A program made the translations under genes and the position numbers. Shown here piece after piece: positions 26,657 through 36,163 of a stretch of DNA of 64,000 nucleotides. Within the stretch, counting starts at the first letter, position 1, and each line of letters opens with the position of its first letter. This DNA comes from an uncultured Clostridia bacterium (lineage in GTDB: Bacteria; Bacillota; Clostridia; Christensenellales; UBA1242). The notes beneath the pieces are model-generated. The model was not told the origin of the DNA. It saw nothing but the letters and a program-made list of their open reading frames with translations, and made no database searches. The DNA is taken from NCBI GenBank assembly GCA_934747805.1, contig CAKVHC010000005.1, forward strand, positions 1 to 64,000. The letters run 5' to 3'.

Positions 26657-26795
26657 AAATACCTCTAATAAATTTATGCAAAAAATAAAATGCTTGTGAA
26701 AAACTTTGAAAATATATAAATTTACGTAAAAATTTAATTATTTTATATAAATTTTACGTTTTTCATATTATTTCTAGTTTGTGGTTTATATAAAA

Positions 26796-26822
26796 CAAAA
26801 AGAGCAAAATTTTGCTCTTTTT
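26796..26822 (-). terminator. terminator of the CPBP protease pair
   Basis: The perfect palindrome AAAGAGCAAAATTTTGCTCTTT follows the TAA on the minus strand and continues into T residues. Confidence 0.85.
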
Positions 26823-27879
26823 ATAAAATTCCCCATATAAATGTGAATATTGTAATTACACTTCCGAAGAATACTGCAATCCTATAAAAGATTTTATATT
26901 TCTCTGCGGTTGTGGAATATTGAGTTTTTGAGTTGAATTCAGCTATGCGTGCATACTCAAGTTCGGTGATGCGCTCAGCCATTACTCTTGGCGTTTCTAT
27001 CGGCAAGTTTTTCTCTTTGAGAATTTTCGCATATGTTATAAGTTTTCGTTTGTAAGTTAATTTATACAGTAACTTGTAGCACATGATAATACTGCCAATT
27101 AGCAACGCAAGACACATTGATATGAATAGGATAGTTAGCGTGGCTGATTGAACGCCTAATCCGTTCTGCAGCAGGCTGACGAAATCAAATGCTATATCAT
27201 ATTTGATTTCGAGATAAGATAGTATCACGCTAATGCAGTTGTTGACAAAGTGGATAATCATGCTTGGATAAATGCTATCAGTGATATAAGCCACATAGCC
27301 AATTAAATAACCCAGTATTGTGGCATAAAAGAATTTCTCCACACTGAAATGCAAAAGTCCGAATAATAATGACGAGATAAGCAGCGCTTGGCGGCTGCCC
27401 ACCAATTTTTGATTTGCGCCAAACAACATGCCACGATGCACAAATTCTTCGCAGAATGCAGGCAGGGCTGCCGTGAATACAATGCTATACAGCAGCGTTG
27501 CGAATGTTGGATTGGTTGTGGAAAGTTTCGGCATAATGCTAATATTTTCATAGCCGAGATAATAGATAATGCCGTTTGCCACACTAGACACCACACTGTT
27601 TAGCAAGAATAGCAGCACTCCCAGTCCAAATGTTAGGGCAATTACATCACCGCCAACACGTTTAAAACCGAAGTCTTTGAATGTTTGCTTGCTTCTTTTG
27701 CTAACCAAAAGCGTGTATAGTAAAAACGTGCCGCCAAACATTACAACAATTTGAATCAGACAAGAATATAACCAATCTGGCATCTTGACGCCGATACTGG
27801 CAATGAAAAATATAACCGCAATCAAACTCATTACGATTAAATAAATTAAAGATGTCTTTGCAAACTTTCTATTTTCCAT
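26821..27879 (-). CDS. CPBP intramembrane metalloprotease, downstream copy
   Basis: CPBP (CAAX-like) proteases are multi-pass membrane enzymes that mature or degrade peptides. Motif 1 is EEFVHRG, motif 2 FGLLHFS and motif 3 HFVNNC, all carrying the expected Glu and His residues. Start at 27879 (MENRKF) overlaps the stop of the preceding gene by one base, so the pair is translationally coupled; an upstream in-frame start lies inside that gene. A C-terminal soluble segment of about 80 residues (from LTYKRK) precedes a last membrane helix. 352 residues. The substrate is unknown. Confidence 0.85.
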   Translation of the reverse strand: MENRKFAKTSLIYLIVMSLIAVIFFIASIGVKMPDWLYSCLIQIVVMFGGTFLLYTLLVSKRSKQTFKDFGFKRVGGDVIALTFGLGVLLFLLNSVVSSVANGIIYYLGYENISIMPKLSTTNPTFATLLYSIVFTAALPAFCEEFVHRGMLFGANQKLVGSRQALLISSLLFGLLHFSVEKFFYATILGYLIGYVAYITDSIYPSMIIHFVNNCISVILSYLEIKYDIAFDFVSLLQNGLGVQSATLTILFISMCLALLIGSIIMCYKLLYKLTYKRKLITYAKILKEKNLPIETPRVMAERITELEYARIAEFNSKTQYSTTAEKYKIFYRIAVFFGSVITIFTFIWGIL

Positions 27880-28808
27880 TAAACAATTCCAGTGACGAAA
27901 ATTAAAATCCAAATGGCGACCATTCCAGCAAAGCCGAGCCAAAAGCCAATTTGGTTTTGAGATTCAGTTTTGCGTGAAGTGTAGTCCATATTTAATTTAT
28001 ATTTTATTTTACTAAAACCTATGATACCCAAAGCAAAAACAATGCTGCAAACCACACTCAAAATGATTTGGGTTGTGTTTGGTGTGCCAATCTCTGCGCT
28101 AGAGATATAGTTGGAAACAAGTACTAAGGCGTTGTTGAAAAAGTGTGTGAGTATACAATACCAAATGTTGCCCCATTTGTCCATAATTAGACCTAACAGA
28201 AGGCCGAACAGAATAGGATATATGAATTGATATCCAGACATGTGAAAGACGGCGAAACATAGGCTGCTCATCACGATGGCAAATGTGCGAGAATGAGTGC
28301 GTAGACAATTGAAGATTGCTCCACGGAACAAAAGTTCTTCGCAAACAGCAGGAAGCAAAGCCAAGAAGAAGAGCGAGAAAATAAGTCTGCCGATAGAATT
28401 GATTTCAAATCCTAAACCGCTAGATTGTAATGGAATGAGCGACAGTGCCCATTCTATTGTGTTGACCAATGGTGTTAAAAGATATAGACTGGCGATGCCG
28501 GACAATATGCATATAATACACACGACGGGATTAGGTCGAGAGAATAGCTGATCGCTGAAAATCGGACGACGTGTTTTGTATAAGAATAAGAACACGCCAA
28601 AGAAAGTGCCCTGATTAATCAAATAAAGTGCAGCGATAGACCAAAAGCTAGATCTAATCGTTTCGAGCGGAATATTATATTTCTTACTAATCACTGCCAA
28701 AATGGAGTTGGCAAAAAGGAGTGCAAGCTGGCTAAACAAAAAAGCAAAAACGAAAGCAAGTATTGCTGTAGTTAAATTAGAATTTCTAATCGATTTATTT
28801 TCATTCAT
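27879..28808 (-). CDS. CPBP intramembrane metalloprotease, upstream copy
   Basis: The 309-residue protein has the CPBP signature EELLFRG, FAVFHMSG and HFFNNA in its membrane core, like the neighbouring copy, and about eight hydrophobic helices. The two are paralogues from a tandem duplication, now divergent. There is no Shine-Dalgarno. A -10 (TATACT) ends six nt before the ATG, with TTGCAT 17 nt further up, so the transcript is probably leaderless. No bacteriocin precursor gene is visible next to it. Confidence 0.85.
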   Translation of the reverse strand: MNENKSIRNSNLTTAILAFVFAFLFSQLALLFANSILAVISKKYNIPLETIRSSFWSIAALYLINQGTFFGVFLFLYKTRRPIFSDQLFSRPNPVVCIICILSGIASLYLLTPLVNTIEWALSLIPLQSSGLGFEINSIGRLIFSLFFLALLPAVCEELLFRGAIFNCLRTHSRTFAIVMSSLCFAVFHMSGYQFIYPILFGLLLGLIMDKWGNIWYCILTHFFNNALVLVSNYISSAEIGTPNTTQIILSVVCSIVFALGIIGFSKIKYKLNMDYTSRKTESQNQIGFWLGFAGMVAIWILIFVTGIV

Positions 28809-28814
28809 ATTTCA

Positions 28815-28843
28815 AGTATAACATATACACAAAAATTATGCAA
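28815..28843 (-). promoter_or_regulatory. leaderless promoter of the CPBP operon
   Basis: On the minus strand, TTGCAT (28843-28838), a 17-nt spacer and TATACT (28820-28815); six bases separate the -10 from the ATG. Confidence 0.65.
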
Positions 28844-29147
28844 AAATAATTAAAAAGTTTGAAAAATTGGCAAAAATAATAAAAATGAAGTAATTTATCC
28901 ACATTTTTTCAAAAAATTGTGGAAAAAATTGCAAAAATTATTTGCACCCAAAATTTATCTGTGTATAATAAAATTAAATTAAGTATATTTAATATAAACT
29001 GTGCAATAAAAATTCAAAAAAATTTTTATTCGCCATTCAAATTCCACAGATAAACTTGACATCGCAATTCAAATAAACATTCGTTTGCTTGCAAATGACT
29101 AAGTCGCTTGCAGACAAAACTTTAGACAATATTGTAAAGGGGGTATT
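28844..29147. other. AT-rich intergenic region with DnaA-box-like sites
   Basis: No gene is apparent in about 300 bp. TTATCCACA, the consensus DnaA box, is at 28895-28903; TTTTCCACA is on the minus strand at 28926-28918. An inverted pair TTATCTGTG lies at 28955-28963 and 29053-29045. The region is AT-rich, between divergently transcribed genes. It could be an origin or a DnaA-controlled promoter; dnaA or dnaN are not in the window. Confidence 0.4.
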
Positions 29148-30305
29148 ATGACTGAAATTAAATTTTTTGGCGAAGGAAGACAATCAGTCGAATCGTTTCT
29201 TGAGAAACAATACCCATCCTTAACAGGTGAAATGTGTACTCAACTTATGGACTTCATTCCCAACCTAAATCGTTACCAGGAAGAAGGCGCCAAACTTAGA
29301 CCAACTTTGCTGTTTTGCCAAGACATCAACAAATGCGTGCGTGCCGTGAAAGACGGTTACAGTCTTCAAGTGTTTGAAGAAAAAGACGAGAGCACCTTCC
29401 GACTCAGAATGAAAGCTTTGGCATCCTTTTCCCGCCACGGATGGAATATTTATATCGAAACCAAGCCAGACAGTGTGCGTTACGGAATTGTCAAAGCATT
29501 GAATAGCATCAAGGATATGACTTATGAACAGCTTTTGTTTGAAGAGTCAAATCTTGTAAACACAGACAACGAAATAGTTTTCGTCAAAGGCATGGGCGGT
29601 AGTGCGGTGAGCCTTCGTTCAATCAAGGGTGATGACCTTGTCATCGACTTCGCACTTTCAAAAACTGCCGAAGCGGGCAATCGTGAAGAGTCGCTTGACA
29701 ACTTCGTTGCTGACACATTCTCAAAATTGCGTACGACCAAGAAAAAGCTCAATAGCGTCAAAACATTGTTTAAAAACATTTTCCAAAAAGCCTATCGCAG
29801 CATTGACGGTGCGATCTGCGTTGTTGTGGATAAGGATTATGTCGATAGTGGATTTTTTGCCGACGGAATTTGGTTGGAAAAACCTATCGAGTTTAGCAAA
29901 CTGTTCTTGAAGTCAGGTTCGTTCAGCGAAGCCAAACTTATGGATATGTCCAATCTGTTTATTGACATGCTCAACTATGATGGCATCACAATCATAGACA
30001 ACATTGGTCGAGTGCGAGCATACAACGTGTTTGTGGAATCGTCGAACTCAAGACTGTCCAACATTTTGGGCGGAGCACGTAAAAGAGCCGCATACACCAT
30101 TCTCAACACCAAACGTAAAAAAATTGTGGGTGTATATTTCCAATCTCACGATGGCGAACTGTTCTACAACCGAGTAAAAGCACACGATGACAAACCTAAA
30201 GTGAGAAAAGCGAAAGCCGAACCTAAACCAGTCGCTGTAAAAGTTGAAGAAGTAAAAGCACAAGAAGTGAAGCTAGAAACTGTAGAAAAAAATGAAAACG
30301 CATAA
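29148..30305 (+). CDS. protein with DisA-N/diadenylate-cyclase-like sensor domain
   Basis: Residues about 275-345 read YDGITIIDNIGRVRAYNVF, then LGGARKRAA near 307-314 and GVYFQSHDGEL, which resembles the DGA and RHR motifs of DisA/CdaA cyclases and of the derived DACNV-type sensor domains. The RHR motif is altered (RKR), so cyclase activity is uncertain. The N-terminal 270 residues are not recognised. The last 40 residues are a charged Lys/Glu/Pro/Val tail (KVRKAKAEPKP onwards). GGGGG precedes the ATG by four nt. It ends with its own terminator upstream of pth. A nucleotide-sensing role is inference. Confidence 0.55.
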   Translation: MTEIKFFGEGRQSVESFLEKQYPSLTGEMCTQLMDFIPNLNRYQEEGAKLRPTLLFCQDINKCVRAVKDGYSLQVFEEKDESTFRLRMKALASFSRHGWNIYIETKPDSVRYGIVKALNSIKDMTYEQLLFEESNLVNTDNEIVFVKGMGGSAVSLRSIKGDDLVIDFALSKTAEAGNREESLDNFVADTFSKLRTTKKKLNSVKTLFKNIFQKAYRSIDGAICVVVDKDYVDSGFFADGIWLEKPIEFSKLFLKSGSFSEAKLMDMSNLFIDMLNYDGITIIDNIGRVRAYNVFVESSNSRLSNILGGARKRAAYTILNTKRKKIVGVYFQSHDGELFYNRVKAHDDKPKVRKAKAEPKPVAVKVEEVKAQEVKLETVEKNENA

Positions 30306-30331
30306 AACGTGATAAAAATTCACGTTTTTTT
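30304..30331 (+). terminator. terminator after the DisA-like gene
   Basis: The stem AAAACGTG/CACGTTTT with loop ATAAAAATT is followed by a T-run and overlaps the stop codon. Confidence 0.85.
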
Positions 30332-30389
30332 CTTGTTTACAGTTTATTTTTTTTGCCATTTGTGATATATTTGCTATGGAGATAATTTT

Positions 30390-30908
30390 ATGAAATTGAT
30401 TGTAGGACTTGGTAATATTGGTGACGAATATAAAAATACCTATCATAACATAGGTTTTGATTTTGTAGATTATTTGGCAAAAAAATATTCGTTTCCAGCT
30501 TTCAAAACGCAAAAACATAGTCTAATAAGTCGTGGCAAGATTGACTCGGTCGATGTTTTGCTGGCCAAACCTACCACATATATGAATAATTCCGGCATAG
30601 CGGTCGAAGAGCTGCGTGCGTATTACAAACTGGACAACGCAGACATTTGCATTGCACTAGACGACATTGATTTGGATTTGGGTGCGAGCAGATTTCGTGA
30701 AGGTGGTTCGGCTGGCACGCATAACGGACTGAGAAGCATTGTGAATTACGTCGGCTCGACGCCACGCATTCGCATAGGTGCTGGCAGGGATGAGAAAATG
30801 GATTTGGCAGACTATGTTTTATCTAAGGTCAACCCAGAAGCTCGCAATCTTATAGACAGTGCAATCGAAACATCGGAAGACAAACTCAAACAATTCTTGG
30901 ACAACTAA
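30390..30908 (+). CDS. pth: peptidyl-tRNA hydrolase
   Basis: Pth releases peptides from prematurely dissociated peptidyl-tRNA. Active-site features are GLGNIGDEYKNTYHNIGF (with catalytic His20), KPTTYMNNSG, DDIDLDLG and GGSAGTHNGLRSI. In DDIDLDLG the first two Asp are kept. At 172 residues it is slightly shorter than typical (about 185). ATGGAG precedes the start. The TAA shares one base with the mfd ATG, as in the pth-mfd cluster of Bacillus. Confidence 0.95.
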   Translation: MKLIVGLGNIGDEYKNTYHNIGFDFVDYLAKKYSFPAFKTQKHSLISRGKIDSVDVLLAKPTTYMNNSGIAVEELRAYYKLDNADICIALDDIDLDLGASRFREGGSAGTHNGLRSIVNYVGSTPRIRIGAGRDEKMDLADYVLSKVNPEARNLIDSAIETSEDKLKQFLDN

Positions 30909-33900
30909 TGAAACTCAATTCTCTTATACAAAATTTAAAAACGAGCCAGTTGATATCCAATCGTTTAAATCAGAGCGATAAAATATATGTTCGTGGTGGC
31001 TCAATAGGTGAAACTGTGGCGCAACTTATTAATGTAAATCGCCCACAGGTTTGTTTTGTTGCCGATTCTGACCGTGCTGGCGAACTCACAACAGGAATGC
31101 GTCAACTAGGACGTGAGTCAGTGGCACTGTTCGATTTGACCGAGCCGTTCACCAATTTTAAGTATTCGAGCAAAAAATCCACATTTGACCTGATTTGTAA
31201 ACTAGATTTTATACTGAACAACAAAAATGCCTTTGTCGCTGTTACACCAGAAATGAGCGTTTTTCCATTGCCTAGCCGTGACGAATTCATCGACCATATC
31301 CAAACTCTCAGCGTAGGCAAGGAGTACTCACTTGACTCGCTCGCATCAACGCTCGTTGCCAACGGCTACACACGTGTAGAGCGTGTGGAAGACGTGGCTG
31401 AGTTTAGTCTGAAAGGCGATTTGCTCGACATATTTATGGTTGGACAAGACTGCCCAACACGAATCAGTTTTTGGGGCGACGAAATTGAATCGATCCAGCA
31501 ACTCGAGTTTTCCACCATGAACAAACTTGCCGATTTGCAGTCGGTTCGTATTCTGCCTGCCACGCTCGTTTATCTAAATAATGACGAACGTGAACAAATG
31601 GCGTTGAGATTGGCAAAGATAATTTCTCTGCACGACGGCGACATTTCCAACTTTATTAGTTTGGCACGTGACGTCGAACTGGGCTCGACCAATATTGACG
31701 TGCATTTCGTCGCAATGCTTACTGACAAATGTTATCACACCATTGCTGACTATCTGCCGAACGCAGTCAGCGTTGTTTATCGTGAGTTTGCATATCTTGA
31801 ACGCTTAAAGAACGTCAAAGACGTGATAAACAAACGTTCGCAGTCACTTTTTGACACGGATTTCAAGTTTGCTGCGGACAAAACGTTTGAAAAACAGATA
31901 ATATTCGACCAAATTGAAGCTCAGCACGACCAAATGTTGATTCGCAGTGAAAATCTGGGTAGTTTTCTTACTCGTTTTGACGACCTTGTCAAGAAAACGC
32001 AAGAATATCTGTCTTGGCATAGGCAGGTTGTGTATTGCATCAAGACGGCGGAGACATTGAATTCTGTGGCTCAAATCTTGCGTGCTCGCAATATCAATTT
32101 TGCCATTGATGACCTTAGCGCCAAGTTTACAATCTTAAATGCGGACTTTGATTTCAACATTATATTCAATGACGAAAACGTAGTGGTTTTCGGAGCGAAT
32201 AACTTTGCTTACAAACGTCAGGTCAAGCAAAAATCCGCCACTACTCCAACATATCTGCCAAAAAAAGGTGAGTATGTAGTCCACGAAGTGCATGGAATCG
32301 GCTATTGTGAAGGCGTAGAATCAATTGAAGCTTTGGGCGTTACACGAGATTATTTCAAAATTGTTTACGAAGGCGATTCTGTTCTGTATGTTCCGTGTGA
32401 AAATTGCACATCTCTTTCATTATATATGTCAGGCGGAGCCGACAAGGTGGTTAAACTCAATAAAATAGGTGGCAAAGAGTTTGCCGCAACCACTCGCCGT
32501 GCCATGAAGTCGATTAAGGAAATGGCAAAAGAACTGATTTTGCTTTATTCCGAGCGAGCACACAACACTCGCACACCTTATCCAAAGGACGACTATCTGT
32601 ACGACCAATTCGAAGCGTCATTCAACTACGACGAAACCCCCGACCAGCAGAGTGCAATCGCTGATATTGAACGAGATATGCACAGCACGAAGATTATGGA
32701 TAGGCTAATTTGCGGTGACGTGGGCTTCGGCAAAACGGAAGTTGCATTCCGTGCCGCATTCCGTGCCGTGTTAGATAATAGGCAGGTGGCATTCCTTGCA
32801 CCAACCACTGTCCTTAGTTTGCAACACTACAACTCTGCACTTGAAAGGTTCAAAGATTTCGGCATAAAGATTGAAATGCTTAATCGTTTCCGCACCAAGA
32901 AAGAGCAAGACAAAATCCTTGACGACCTAGCCACTGGCAAGATAAACATAATTTGTGGCACTCATAGGCTTTTGTCCAAAGATGTAAAATTTGACAATCT
33001 TGGGCTTCTTATACTCGACGAAGAACAGAGATTCGGCGTGACGGCGAAAGAAACTATCAAAAAAATGAAAACGAGCGTGGATGTACTGACGCTTTCTGCC
33101 ACTCCAATCCCACGCACACTCAATATGGCATTGATGAAGATTCGTGATATAAGCATTCTAAACACGCCTCCAGTCAATCGAAAGAGCGTGAAGACATACG
33201 TAGTGAAATACGACCTAAACACGATTGTCGAAGCCATTTTGCGTGAACATGATAGAGGTGGACAGATTCTGATTGTCGGCAACAAAATCGACGAACTCTA
33301 CACTCTGGCTGGCGAGTTAAGACAGAACTTGCCTGAAGATATTGTCTTGGACGTGGCTCACGGACAAATGCCATGCGGACAACTTGAAGATGCAGTTCAC
33401 AAACTTTACAAACGTGAAACCGATGTGTTCCTATCCACAACTATCATTGAAAACGGCATAGATTTGCCTTACGCCAACACTATGATAGTTTTGCAAAGTC
33501 AAATTTTGGGGCTGGCGCAGATGTATCAATTGCGTGGCAGAGTGGGCAGGTCAAATACACAGGCATACTGCTTTTTCACCTATCCGTCAGACAAAGCACT
33601 TACACGTGAAGCGAGCGAAAGGCTGGAAGCGATTGCCGAGCATACTGAACTAGGCAGCGGCATCAAACTTGCCATGCGTGACCTTCAAATACGTGGGGCA
33701 GGCGACCTTTTGGGCAGCGAACAGAGTGGGCATATCGCCAACATTGGTTACGACATGTACATTCGCCTGCTAGAACGTGCAACCAAAGAACTTCGTGGAC
33801 AAGACGTGCCAACCAAGCGTGAAATCAAACTCGACATTGCAATCAATGCAACGATTCCAAACGATTTCTGCATTGACGAAGTCGAAAGACTCAAAATTTA

Positions 33901-34267
33901 CAATCAAATATTTGCCATTGACTCATTGCAAGCCCAAAAAGACGTTTTGCAAAAGCTTCGTGACGTCTATGGCGCAATTCCGTCAAGCGTGTTGCAATTG
34001 ACAAACCTTGCCATCATCAAGCATTTTGGCGAGCTGTCTAATGTGAAACATATAATCATCAACTCGCACCAATGCTCAATCGAGTATTACCCAGAACAGT
34101 TTGATGCTCAAAAAGTATTGGATAAAATAACGGATTTTGCAGGATTTAGTATTAAAAACACCAAACTGCCAACAATCAGTGTATCAACAACTAACCGCAC
34201 ACTTATTGACTTGCAAGCGGATATCACACGCTGGCTGGTCAATTTTGGCAAAGTTGACGTAAAATAA
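30908..34267 (+). CDS. mfd: transcription-repair coupling factor Mfd
   Basis: Mfd removes stalled RNA polymerase and recruits UvrA. Domain order fits: UvrB-like N-terminal part, the RNA-polymerase interaction (CarD-like) region near 455-520 (KGEYVVHEVHGIGYCEG), then the RecG-type translocase with Walker A GDVGFGKTE from residue 603, DEEQ at 704-707, LSATPIPRTL, and GRVGRS in motif VI, and a C-terminal TRCF domain. Length 1119 residues is near normal. It is translationally coupled to pth. No terminator separates it from the next gene, which has its own promoter. Confidence 0.96.
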   Translation: MKLNSLIQNLKTSQLISNRLNQSDKIYVRGGSIGETVAQLINVNRPQVCFVADSDRAGELTTGMRQLGRESVALFDLTEPFTNFKYSSKKSTFDLICKLDFILNNKNAFVAVTPEMSVFPLPSRDEFIDHIQTLSVGKEYSLDSLASTLVANGYTRVERVEDVAEFSLKGDLLDIFMVGQDCPTRISFWGDEIESIQQLEFSTMNKLADLQSVRILPATLVYLNNDEREQMALRLAKIISLHDGDISNFISLARDVELGSTNIDVHFVAMLTDKCYHTIADYLPNAVSVVYREFAYLERLKNVKDVINKRSQSLFDTDFKFAADKTFEKQIIFDQIEAQHDQMLIRSENLGSFLTRFDDLVKKTQEYLSWHRQVVYCIKTAETLNSVAQILRARNINFAIDDLSAKFTILNADFDFNIIFNDENVVVFGANNFAYKRQVKQKSATTPTYLPKKGEYVVHEVHGIGYCEGVESIEALGVTRDYFKIVYEGDSVLYVPCENCTSLSLYMSGGADKVVKLNKIGGKEFAATTRRAMKSIKEMAKELILLYSERAHNTRTPYPKDDYLYDQFEASFNYDETPDQQSAIADIERDMHSTKIMDRLICGDVGFGKTEVAFRAAFRAVLDNRQVAFLAPTTVLSLQHYNSALERFKDFGIKIEMLNRFRTKKEQDKILDDLATGKINIICGTHRLLSKDVKFDNLGLLILDEEQRFGVTAKETIKKMKTSVDVLTLSATPIPRTLNMALMKIRDISILNTPPVNRKSVKTYVVKYDLNTIVEAILREHDRGGQILIVGNKIDELYTLAGELRQNLPEDIVLDVAHGQMPCGQLEDAVHKLYKRETDVFLSTTIIENGIDLPYANTMIVLQSQILGLAQMYQLRGRVGRSNTQAYCFFTYPSDKALTREASERLEAIAEHTELGSGIKLAMRDLQIRGAGDLLGSEQSGHIANIGYDMYIRLLERATKELRGQDVPTKREIKLDIAINATIPNDFCIDEVERLKIYNQIFAIDSLQAQKDVLQKLRDVYGAIPSSVLQLTNLAIIKHFGELSNVKHIIINSHQCSIEYYPEQFDAQKVLDKITDFAGFSIKNTKLPTISVSTTNRTLIDLQADITRWLVNFGKVDVK

Positions 34268-34296
34268 TTGCTTTTTTTGCGTTAATCGTTTATAAT
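34268..34296 (+). promoter_or_regulatory. promoter of the parvulin-like lipoprotein
   Basis: TTGCTT (34268-34273), a 17-nt spacer and TATAAT (34291-34296), starting right after the mfd stop. TGCGTT and AACGCA flank the -10 and could be an operator. Confidence 0.65.
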
Positions 34297-34325
34297 AAAA
34301 CGCATAATTACTAGGAGAGATTTTA

Positions 34326-36071
34326 ATGCAGAAGAAATTATCCAAAATTTTAGTATTGATTATCATGGTCTGCCTAACGTTCGCAGGCTGCACCTTTTTG
34401 AGCGTTGACCCAGTCAAATTCTATTCCGCAACCGTGGCGACTGTGGGAGATGAGAAGATTACACGCCAAGACTTGCGTAATGCTTATGAGTCATATGGTT
34501 ATTACTATTATGTGTATCAACAGAAGAAAACCCCTGCCGAAGCCATTAAAGAGACTTTGAACACCGAGATCGACAAGAAAATGCTGTTTAACTATTGTGT
34601 AAAGACCAAGAATTACACGCTCACTCACGACGAAATGAACGAACTATGGAATGACGTATACAACTATTTTGATAGTTTGTATGCTAGTTACAAATCTAAG
34701 GCGTATGACCGCTTGGATATCACAGACCCAGATACCAACGAAAAAGAAAAAGATATTGATTCCGCATTTAAGGCTTACAAACCATACGAAAAATCAGCTG
34801 AAATTAGCTGGGAAGTTGTGGATGGCAAGACAATTTACACCATAATTGACGCCGACAATGACGAAGAAGACAGCACCGACATTGCTATTGCAATCAACTG
34901 GAGCGATTACACTGCCATTGCTGGTGACCCAAATAGTGAAAACTACACCAACTATATCAAGACGGTGTGGGCTAAATACACTCCAAGCATCACAGAAAAC
35001 ATTTACAGCGAGTGCTATGACCTTGCCGTAAAAGATTTGATATATAAGAATAGATACGTGCGTGAGAATGGCAAATCATTGTCAACTGAGCCAGAAGATG
35101 TCATTTTGCGTGAAGTTAAGCGTGTTTACTGGCAGAACTATGTCGCTCAGATGATTGGCAAGCTTCAGGATGAATACGACAAATTGCCTAATAAGTATGA
35201 CGAGAAAGAAATCTTAAGAAAATATAAAGACTTGGTAGGAGAGAGTTATATTGATTACAACGCTTCCAAAGAGTCCAATATTGAAAAATATGACAGCGCA
35301 ATGGTGGGAAAAAATGCAAAAGCAGATAAAGTATACTACCACCCAAACAACAATTATTTCTATGTAAACAACCTGCTACTTGGCTTCAACACTGACCAAA
35401 AGGCAATGGTTACTCGCAAGAAAGACGAACTTAATGAAGCAGATTTCAAAGAGTGGTTGGCAGATTTCGCAAATGAGAAGCTCTTGAACAACGACAAAGG
35501 CGTCAAGATTCATGACCTAGAAACAGGCGAAATCACTGGCACAACTTCTGCTCAATATGTTTTGAATTATCTCAACAACAATTTGAACGGCTCAAATTAT
35601 GATAAAGCCAACGTGTTTAACACAGCAATCTATATGTACGGCACTGACCCTGGCATGTATAATGCTTCCATGCCTTACATTGACTCAAAAGACAACACCT
35701 CAATGGTGACCGAGTTTAATGAAGCTGGAGTCAAGCTCGACGAAGCGGGCGTTTATGGTAAAATTAGTGGGTTAGTTCTCACTGAATATGGCTATCACAT
35801 TTTGTTCTATGCTGGCAAAGTTAACCCTGCTGCAAACAACTCAGCATTGAGTTATGACAACCTAAATAACGTCACAGTTAAGGATTTGGCAGAAACTACA
35901 ATCAATTACACTTCAAACAAAACATTGTTCGACTTGATGTTCGACCAAGTTTACGGCGACTATGCTAGCAAGTATAGTGCTTATGAAGACAAACTGCTTG
36001 ACTTAATTTCTCAAACTGTCAAAGTGCATATTTACAAATCTGTGCGTGACACGTCACTGAAAAATGTATAA
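34326..36071 (+). CDS. PrsA/SurA-like parvulin lipoprotein
   Basis: The 581-residue protein begins with a lipoprotein signal: charged start, hydrophobic stretch and a lipobox-like FAGC with Cys22 (an unusual Phe at -3). After it comes a SurA/PrsA-type N-domain (VATVGDEKITRQDLRNAYE). The C-terminal part has the parvulin-type signature GLVLTEYGYHILFYAGKV. I infer a membrane-anchored folding catalyst for secreted proteins. It is much longer than typical PrsA (about 300 residues) because of a Tyr/Asn/Lys/Asp-rich middle. AGGAGAG precedes the ATG. It could help fold the giant lipoprotein encoded later, but that is inference. Confidence 0.75.
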   Translation: MQKKLSKILVLIIMVCLTFAGCTFLSVDPVKFYSATVATVGDEKITRQDLRNAYESYGYYYYVYQQKKTPAEAIKETLNTEIDKKMLFNYCVKTKNYTLTHDEMNELWNDVYNYFDSLYASYKSKAYDRLDITDPDTNEKEKDIDSAFKAYKPYEKSAEISWEVVDGKTIYTIIDADNDEEDSTDIAIAINWSDYTAIAGDPNSENYTNYIKTVWAKYTPSITENIYSECYDLAVKDLIYKNRYVRENGKSLSTEPEDVILREVKRVYWQNYVAQMIGKLQDEYDKLPNKYDEKEILRKYKDLVGESYIDYNASKESNIEKYDSAMVGKNAKADKVYYHPNNNYFYVNNLLLGFNTDQKAMVTRKKDELNEADFKEWLADFANEKLLNNDKGVKIHDLETGEITGTTSAQYVLNYLNNNLNGSNYDKANVFNTAIYMYGTDPGMYNASMPYIDSKDNTSMVTEFNEAGVKLDEAGVYGKISGLVLTEYGYHILFYAGKVNPAANNSALSYDNLNNVTVKDLAETTINYTSNKTLFDLMFDQVYGDYASKYSAYEDKLLDLISQTVKVHIYKSVRDTSLKNV

Positions 36072-36073
36072 TT

Positions 36074-36104
36074 AAAAAAGTCCACATTTTCTGTGGATTT
36101 TTTT
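36074..36104 (+). terminator. terminator after the parvulin-like gene
   Basis: The stem TCCACA/TGTGGA (36081-36086, 36092-36097) with flanking A-run and T-run. Confidence 0.8.
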
Positions 36105-36163
36105 ATTTGCTGTGAATAAAAGTTCTCATTTGACACAAATTAAAGTCAGTCAAAGGAGATTAT

